In this document: positions 56,354-64,000 of the stretch, piece by piece
How the letters are laid out: each line of letters opens with the position of its first letter
Numbering within the stretch: the first letter of the stretch is position 1
NCBI RefSeq assembly: GCF_964019385.1
Contig: NC_088650.1
Span: 27,598,466-27,662,465 of the forward strand
Source: Sycon ciliatum
Lineage: Eukaryota; Porifera; Calcarea; Leucosolenida; Sycettidae
Direction of reading: 5' to 3'
DNA length: 64,000 nt
The notes under the pieces: model-generated
Told to the model about the DNA's origin: nothing
What the model saw: the letters and a program-made list of their open reading frames with translations, nothing else
Database searches by the model: none
Position numbers and translations under genes: made by a program

Positions 56354-58258
56354 GTGGAAGAGAAAAAGACATATGGATACGAGTTAAGAGTAACTCTCCA
56401 TCACTGTAACATGATACTATATACAGTCAGAAAGTGCAATAACTAGGCACAAAACTGACAGAGTACTGAAACATTCGACGTCCTGACACCTAGCTTCAAC
56501 ACATCTCCGTAGCGCTAACCGACAGCCTTCCAACTTGGAAGGTTCAAGGTTATGGAAAAGACCAAAGAGGGGAAGGCAAGCGCAACGACAACGAGCAAAA
56601 GCTACAGTCCCAACGGAACAAAGAATGTCGATTGTTACTGGACGATGACGAGACCAGTACGATATTTGACAAAGCGGTCTAACTACAATTCGAAGCAGCA
56701 AAGCAGCACACCACCCAACTTGGGTGGGTCATAAATATCAAAGATAAGTAAAGAAAGGGAAGCTTTGCGAAAACGAATTGTACAAGCCGAAAGCCAAACT
56801 CCTACAGTACTCCTCATGCATGACATTGTGATGGACTAGTTGACTACAAAACAAGTTGTTTCACACGACGTACGTTTCGCCGTATGGTTCGTGACGGCTC
56901 ATCAGGTGTGCAATTTGAAACTCGGATGTTGAGCCATAAATAAATGTGGAAGAGAAAAAGACATATGGATACGAGTTAAGAGTAACTCTCCATCACTGTA
57001 ACATGATACTATATACAGTCAGAAAGTGCAATAACTAGGCACAAAACTGACAGAGTACTGAAACATTCGACGTCCTGACACCTAGCTTCAACACATCTCC
57101 GTAGCGCTAACCGACAGCCTTCCAACTTGGAAGGTTCAAGGTTATGGAAAAGACCAAAGAGGGGAAGGCAAGCGCAACGAAAACGAGCAAAAGCTACAGT
57201 CCCAACGGAACAAAGAATGTCGACTTGTTTTGTAGTCAACTAGTCCATCACAATGTCATGCATGAGGAGTACTGTAGGAGTTTGGCTTTCGGCTTGTACA
57301 ATTCGTTTTCGCAAAGCTTCCCTTTCTTCACTTATCTTTGATATTTATGACCCACCCAAGTTGGGTGGTGTGCTGCTTTGCTGCTTCGAATTGTAGTTAG
57401 ACCGCTTTGTCAAATATCGTACTGGTCTCGTCATCGTCCAGTAACAATCGACATTCTTTGTTCCGTTGGGACTGTAGCTTTTGCTCGTTTTCGTTGCGCT
57501 TGCCTTCCCCTCTTTGGTCTTTTCCATAACCTTGAACCTTCCAAGTTGGAAGGCTGTCGGTTAGCGCTACGGAGATGTGTTGAAGCTAGGTGTCAGGACG
57601 TCGAATGTTTCAGTACTCTGTCAGTTTTGTACCTAGTTATTGCACTTTCTGACTGTATATAGTATCATGTTACAGTGATGGAGAGTTACTCTTAACTCGT
57701 ATCCATATGTCTTTTTCTCTTCCACATTTATTTATGGCTCAACATCCGAGTTTCAAATTATTATTATTATTATTATTATTTGAAACTCGGGTATTGAGCC
57801 AATAATAAAAGTAGAAAGGAAAAGGACATATGGAAACGAGTTAGGAGTAACTTATCTTAACTTATCTTATCGATATTTTTGACCCACCCAAGTTGGGTGG
57901 TGTGCTGCTTTGCTGCTTCGAATTGTAGTTAGACCGCTTTGTCAAATCGCCTACTGGTCTCGTCATCGTCCAGTGACAATCGACATTCTTTGTTCCGTTG
58001 GGACTGTAGCTTGTGCTCGTTTTCGTTGCGCTTGCCTTCCCCTCTTTGGTCTTTCCATAGCCTTGAACCTTCCAAGTTGGAAGGCTGTCGGTTAGCGCTA
58101 CGGAGATGTGTTGAAGCTAGGTGTCAGGACGTCGAATGTCTCAGTACTCTGTCAGTTTTGTGCCTAGTTGTTGCACTTTCTGACTGTATATAGTATCTAG
58201 TTACAGTGGTGGAGAGTTACTCCTAACTCGTTTCCATATGTCCTTTTCCTTTCTACTT
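56311..58258. repeat. Cluster of four LINE/SINE 3' tails in inverted arrangement
   Basis: A module of about 390 bp ending gttaagagtaactctccatc / ctttttctcttccac occurs four times: 56352-56742 and 56944-57226 in one orientation, and 57340-57727 and 57870-58258 in the other. (ATT)n tracts lie at 56311-56352 and 57760-57780. Segments 56352-56850 and 57222-57725 form a large inverted repeat. Short frames here (MLLRIVVRPLCQI and similar) are shared only because the repeat is shared. Confidence 0.85.
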
Positions 58259-58325
58259 TTATTATTATTATTAACTGGTTTGAGGGAAAGAGACAAACGG
58301 TAAAAGTCTGAAGAAAAAATTGACT

Positions 58326-58397
58326 GTCACCACCAGGACTCGAACCAGGGACCCTCGCTTGTAGCCAGCGATGCTCTAACCACTGAGCTATGGTGTA
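58326..58397 (-). pseudogene. tRNA-like sequence (degenerate), unit 1
   Basis: 72 nt with D arm GCTC/GAGC, anticodon stem TCGCT/AGCGA, T arm CCTGG/CCTGG-type and B box GGTTCGAGTCC. Position 33 is G instead of U, the loop would give CTA, and the two outer acceptor pairs mismatch. Judged a SINE head or tRNA pseudogene. Confidence 0.7.
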
Positions 58398-58606
58398 GTC
58401 GTCATTCCAGCAGAGACCGTTCAACGTTTTCTTCAGACTTCGTAACTCACACTTCCTGTGAATCCACACAGGCGGGTGGGACGCAGCCCTCACTGTAACC
58501 CACACACTTCACGTACAAACTAGCACGCGGGGAGCCCCAAGTCATAAAATATTAACTGGTTTGAGGGAAAGAGACAAACGGGAAAAGTCTGAAGAAAAAA
58601 TTGACT

Positions 58607-58678
58607 GTCACCACCAGGACACGAACCAGGGACCCTCGCTTGTAGCCAGCGATGCTCTAACCACTGAGCTATGGTGTA
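58607..58678 (-). pseudogene. tRNA-like sequence (degenerate), unit 2
   Basis: 281 bp from unit 1 and nearly identical; a T-to-A change lies in the T loop (cacgaacc against ctcgaacc on the plus strand), which weakens the B box. Confidence 0.7.
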
Positions 58679-58901
58679 GTCGTCATTCCAGCAGAGACCG
58701 TTCAACGTTTTCTTCAGACTTCGTAACTCACACTTCCTGTGAATCCACACAGGCGGGTGGGACGCAGCCCTCACTGTAACCCACACACTTCACGTACAAA
58801 CTAGCACGCGGGGAGCCCCAAGTCATAAAATATTAACTGGTTTGAGGGAAAGAGACAAACGGGAAAAGTCTGAAGAAAAAATTGACTGTCACCACCAGGA
58901 T

Positions 58902-59030
58902 TATTATTATTATTATTATTTCAGAACTAAATATTCTGTATGGTTCGGCTGAAGAGCGCGTGGTTGTGATGAGTTGGGAATGCAATTATTATTATTATTA
59001 TTATTATCAAATTTTTGATGGATGAACTCG
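58902..59030. repeat. (ATT)n tracts and CR1-like tail fragments
   Basis: attattatt tracts at 58900-58920 and 58987-59007. The latter is followed by atcaaatttttgat, the terminal motif of the CR1-like copies, so it is a very short 3' fragment of that family. Confidence 0.6.
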
Positions 59031-59099
59031 AATGCCACCATGTACCAGGAAATGCCTGCAGCAATGCCTTCAGCTTTCAAAACGTGCACTTTCAACAAC

Positions 59100-62000
59100 T
59101 GCACAATCAACTTTGTGAAGAAATAAAAAGCTTCGATGTGTTTGTTGAACTACAAGTAGAAGTGTGAGCTGAGCTGAGGCAAGCGAGTGAGTACACATGG
59201 CCAGTCTCATGTTTGTGGTGCATGCATGGTGTTTGGCCTACGGTGCCGGTGATGAATGTCGCAATACGGATACATGTACATGTATCACCAAGGGAGGGTG
59301 GGGGGGGGGGGGGGGGGGAGGGGGCATGTACTCTTGATATCACAGGGGGTACTCTTGGGAGGTTATGTACTCTTGCCAATATGAATGACAGTGTACCATG
59401 GTGTACGGTGATTGGATCGGACATGGGAAGTACATAGGTACTAGGTGCGCATGTACGGTAATACCAGTTTTTTTTTTTTTTTTTTAGCAATCCTGGTGAT
59501 CGCGCCCGGTTGGACACATGTGCCTCGTAGTTTTTCGTAGTACCAAGAGTAGTGTTTATCTACTCTTGGTAGTACTGATCCCGAATTTTACGTGTGAAGG
59601 CAGTGTACGTTGATGAGTACATCAAATTAGGGAAGTATGCACGTAATAAATGTGTTATAGCCTCGTAGTACGGGCCGGCTACGATATCTGCCCTCACGTC
59701 TCCAAGATAAGAACACCTTGGGGCGGCATTCAAAAAATAGAGTGCTTATTCGAGTCTCCATTATAAGCACACTGTGTAAATTCATTATCTGTACGAGGTG
59801 AATTGCTATTTCTGGACATTGTACATTTCTGGACATTTCGAGTAAAATAATTTTTCGTCGCGTGTAGAATCAAGTCAGTTAGGTTGATGAACTTTTTTCT
59901 TGTTGTAGTTGACAGCTGGGCTGTTGTAGTTTCTCCTCGTGTCGGTGGCTTGTTGATAGATAGCCTTTTCTTGGGAGGCATTTCAACGAGTTTTGTGGTA
60001 CTATGTCGCAAGAGAATTTTGAATTTTGAGTAAAATAAGAAGTAATGCCACTAATGGACGAATCGTTGGCTTCCCCATGTGCACTCCACTTCAGACGCTG
60101 TATAGTCTTGGACCTGCTGGCTGGAAGTGTGGAGAGGCCAACTGCAGTCCACCAATAGAAAAAATAACAAAAATGGTGCAGTATAGGATGCCTATTGACG
60201 CTATTTTACTTTCATGTCCAGAATTCCATACACTGAAATTTAGGCCAAAAAATTGGCCTGTCGAAAACATCCTGCTATAAAGTCTCTGGGATCACAGCAT
60301 GAGCAATTGTCACATATTTGGAAAGATGAAGGATTAGGCCATACAATAGATACAAAAAGATATGAAAAATGAAAAACACACAGCCAGCTAGCTAGTACAG
60401 TATAGTGGGCCTCTATTTTATTTTCATGTCCAGAAATTGCGTACCGGCGAAAAAAAACCCTGAAATGTGTGTGTACGTGTCTGACATGAATTTGGCATGG
60501 CAACATGCCTCTGAAATGAGGTTGAAATAATAATGGAACAGTCTCCAATACTGGCAATAGGCAATAATAAAGGAACGTCTCTAGCACGCGTACGCGTGCA
60601 CGGGGCGGAGGTACATTGAAAAAATAAAGGACCGTGCTTATAATTATTAGAGATAATACGGTACACAGGTGGCCTCCAGGCGCAGGGATCGCCTTTCTTA
60701 CAGAGCCGTCGGTGTCTCTTCTGGGCTGTCCTGGTGTACTGTGCTGAGCATGAGGTAGTTTTTCTCACGAGCATAATCCCGAGTGCTCTCTTTGTTAGCT
60801 ACCATAGTCCATAGTACTGCTGACAACTGCTTCCCGTGGTCTGTGGAGAGACACCAGACAACTAGCCCAGGCCAAAGCCGACTTGCGGACCAGCTTGCAG
60901 CCGCAAACTCCCAGCGAGTTTTGGACTGCCGAATATGTTGGTGCCGCGTATCCATAACTGATCGAGTTGCTGATGTCAAGAAGGGTGGGTGTTCGCTTTG
61001 GCTGGCCCGATCCGCACGTACCTGGTGTCAGGATAGCAGTGGTGTGGTTAGTGCAGCAGGAGGAACACAGCCAACACGCACTGGTCTGGGCCTCAGTGAC
61101 AGTGGCTGGGATACTGTGAAGCTCTACTCCGACTCCCACTATCGGACAGAAGTGCAGAGGTTTCGCGTCAGCTCCTGGCAGTGTGAGTATTTCTGGACCA
61201 GGCGTTGTTTCACAGTGATATGAAGCCTGTTGGCCCAATGGGAGCCGGCACACGAGGCGCTAACTGGTAATTGGCATGATGTTAGAGTAAGTTAGATCTT
61301 GAAAATTCACGTCAAAGGAGCCAAGATCAAACTGAAAGGAGCCAAGATCACTGGCCAAACCTAGGTTGAGATTGTCGCATCCACTGCACCTAACGCAGGG
61401 GAGTAGCTGTTCCCCCTAACGGAACCTAGGTCGAAATAGTTAGGGGAGGGGGGGGGGGGTACGTGCCCCATGCGGGCTACGCGCCTGTAATGTTATAATT
61501 ATGCAGGCGCGTGCCCCGTATGGGTTCCTGGGTGCCCAGAACCCCCTTTTTTTTTTCGCTCAAACTGCAGGATTTTGCTTCATTTTTTGAAATTTTCCCC
61601 GGGGAGGGCCCCCGGACTCTCCCCCCCCCCCCCCTTGAAGGGCGCAGGCGCCTGTTATGCATATTTGATGTGGGGAACCGGTGAACGAGGCGCTAGGTGG
61701 TCTTTAGATCTATCAACGTTGGCTGCAAAATTCAGCCAGCCTGCGTAGGCTTTCTGGGGAAATGCTGACATTCTAGAGCCATGCAGGACTTGCCCTCCTC
61801 TAGTTAGCAGCTGGCGAGCTGAACCCAAACATGCAGGTGGCAGCGCAACATGATACTTGTGGAGTAGTTCAGCCCTATGCAGTGAATGTATGCCTGCATT
61901 ACTCCCAAGCCCAGCACCCGGCATGATACGCAAGCTTCATCCGCGCAGTACCCCACTCCCAGGGAGAATACTACCAAACGGCCATGGTGGCAGCTTTATC

Positions 62001-62137
62001 TGTGCCTTTATGCATCTCTGCCTCTGTGCCTATGTCTTGTGCAATCACAGTTGGACAACCTCATGTAAAGGCTGACATTCAAAGCAACAACTGCACCGGG
62101 GAATTGATGGTGGTTGCCGCGTGCGCATGCATCCAGG
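59100..62137. other. No gene supported
   Basis: Only short frames. The minus-strand frame from 59981 starts MPPKKRLSINKPP and looks like a protein N-terminus but stops soon. The minus-strand stretch 60859-60711 (acceptor-like ctccacag, then HGKQLSAVLWTM ... to TAA) could be a terminal exon, but no partner exon was found. ttcatgtccagaaatt motifs recur at 59810, 60205 and 60425. Confidence 0.5.
59285..59325. repeat. Poly-G tract
   Basis: ggtgggggg... about 20 G, followed by aggggg. Beside it are three copies of tactcttg(g/a) motifs similar to those at 705-735 and 59545-59570. Confidence 0.85.
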
Positions 62138-63236
<1,099 letters not shown>

Positions 63237-64000
63237 GTATGTCCAGTCCATTGGTCACTAGATCTACGTGCTACTGTGAACTAGCGGCAAGCAAAACTCG
63301 GGGAGAAATCACAATTAGCAACTTTGCAGGCTCCTCTGCAGCTGAATACAGTGTATGTATATGGTTGAGAGCTTGTGCAGGTAGGCCAGGCGCGTAGCTG
63401 GCAGTGTTTCCAGGTTGCCCGGAAACCCCCTCCGCGGTTGCAGTGCAGACGACGAAACCTTTGACAACTACAGTGAAACTCCCCTGAGTGCAGGCATATG
63501 CAGTCACCGGAAGTACAAAGCGACAGTGCGGTGCACGCTGCACGCATGCACTTGAGTGAGGTGTGAAACTACATGCATGTTACTATCATGAGTGCTTCGT
63601 CCGCACCAACTAGCTGAACAACTACTGTCATTGTAAACGTTCTCTTTCATGTTGCCTTTTATATAAATACAAATTTCTTTGGATGATGTGAATGAACCCC
63701 GACACATTGACAATATGTCAGTAGTAACTTGTAGTCCCAGATGGGGCCTCTCAGGAGCTTGAAATATGAAGATACCCTAAAGCTTTTGAAGGAGGCTCTG
63801 CCCCAGCCCGCCCGCATGTGGCTCCACCCCCTTGACCCCGCCGGGGGACACCCCGGACCGATGTGATCTATCCTTAAAAAGGATAGATCACATCGTCTTA
63901 GCACACAATAGGCTATTTTTAGTCTTGTGCCATGCATTCCAATCCTGTTTTTTTTATACATGTATGGACTTTCTGTGTTCAATCTCCTGCACAGGCAACA
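63237..64000. other. Intron or 3' flank of the Ig gene
   Basis: The Ig frame stays open to 63397 and includes a second Ig-like scrap (GEITISNFAGSSAAEYSV at about 63301), possibly a decayed domain. Contains the perfect hairpin at 63859-63895. No further exon recognised. Confidence 0.5.
63859..63895. repeat. Perfect 15-bp hairpin
   Basis: cgatgtgatctatcc, 7-nt loop ttaaaaa, then ggatagatcacatcg. Confidence 0.9.

Larger units (their letters stand above)
58271..58900 (-). repeat. 281-bp tandem repeat, 2.2 copies, with tRNA-like core
   Basis: Units start ttaactggtttgagggaaag at 58271, 58552 and 58833. The third is cut by (ATT)n at 58899. Each full unit has a tRNA-like sequence on the minus strand. 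Probably a tRNA-derived SINE that was tandemly duplicated. Confidence 0.88.

Noticed and set aside
58326..58678. Two functional suppressor-like tRNAs with anticodon CTA
   Set aside because: U33 is missing and the acceptor stem mismatches; they sit in a repeated SINE-like unit.

Overview
The window is animal nuclear DNA. It shows GT-AG introns, a eukaryotic tRNA-Lys gene, long dinucleotide microsatellites and a dense, nested load of metazoan-type transposons (Ty3/Gypsy-like LTR, CR1-like and R2/NeSL-like LINEs, piggyBac, Crypton-like, Kolobok-like, hAT-like, TA-target MITEs). The mixture suits a marine invertebrate such as a sponge or another early-branching animal. I cannot name the species.

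The main host gene lies on the minus strand from 28542 to 6012. Twelve exons can be read by eye. Every junction keeps the reading frame and every intron is GT-AG, giving 514 codons (513 residues). The protein joins an N-terminal Rieske [2Fe-2S] domain (C-x-H and C-x2-H ligand pairs) to a C-terminal DUF455 ferritin-like domain with two E-x2-H motifs. Its introns hold most of the mobile DNA of the left half: an almost undamaged Ty3/Gypsy-like element with 383-bp LTRs (17085-22418), a Kolobok-like TTAA element with 615-bp inverted arms (22811-25326), a piggyBac-like TTAA MITE (11679-12280), SINE-like units, LINE tails, several foldback elements and an antisense tRNA-Lys(CTT) gene (13601-13673). 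The last intron and intron 1 put long (TC)n or (TG)n tracts next to the splice acceptor.

From 28885 to 58900 the window is almost wholly transposon-derived. In order: a hAT-like element with an 8-bp target duplication (28885-31006); copy 1 of a 2.75-kb repeat (31020-33793); CR1-like LINE A (about 34015-36425, minus); a TA-flanked MITE (36604-37184); CR1-like LINE B (plus), split by a piggyBac copy with an intact transposase; a frameshifted Crypton-type tyrosine recombinase (43301-44670); and an R2/NeSL-like LINE with restriction-like endonuclease (minus). This last ORF is cut in two by a 7.4-kb terminal-inverted-repeat element (47126-54521) that itself carries copy 2 of the 2.75-kb repeat and CR1-like LINE C. 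Part of LINE C (1,322 bp) is tandemly duplicated. Then follow a complex inverted cluster of LINE tails (56311-58258) and a 281-bp tandem repeat containing a degenerate tRNA (58271-58900).

The right end (62138-64000) holds the start of a second host gene on the plus strand: a signal-peptide exon and an immunoglobulin-like exon, separated by an intron with about 300 bp of (TC)n. Regions 1-6000 and 59100-62100 show repeats and short open frames but no gene I can defend.
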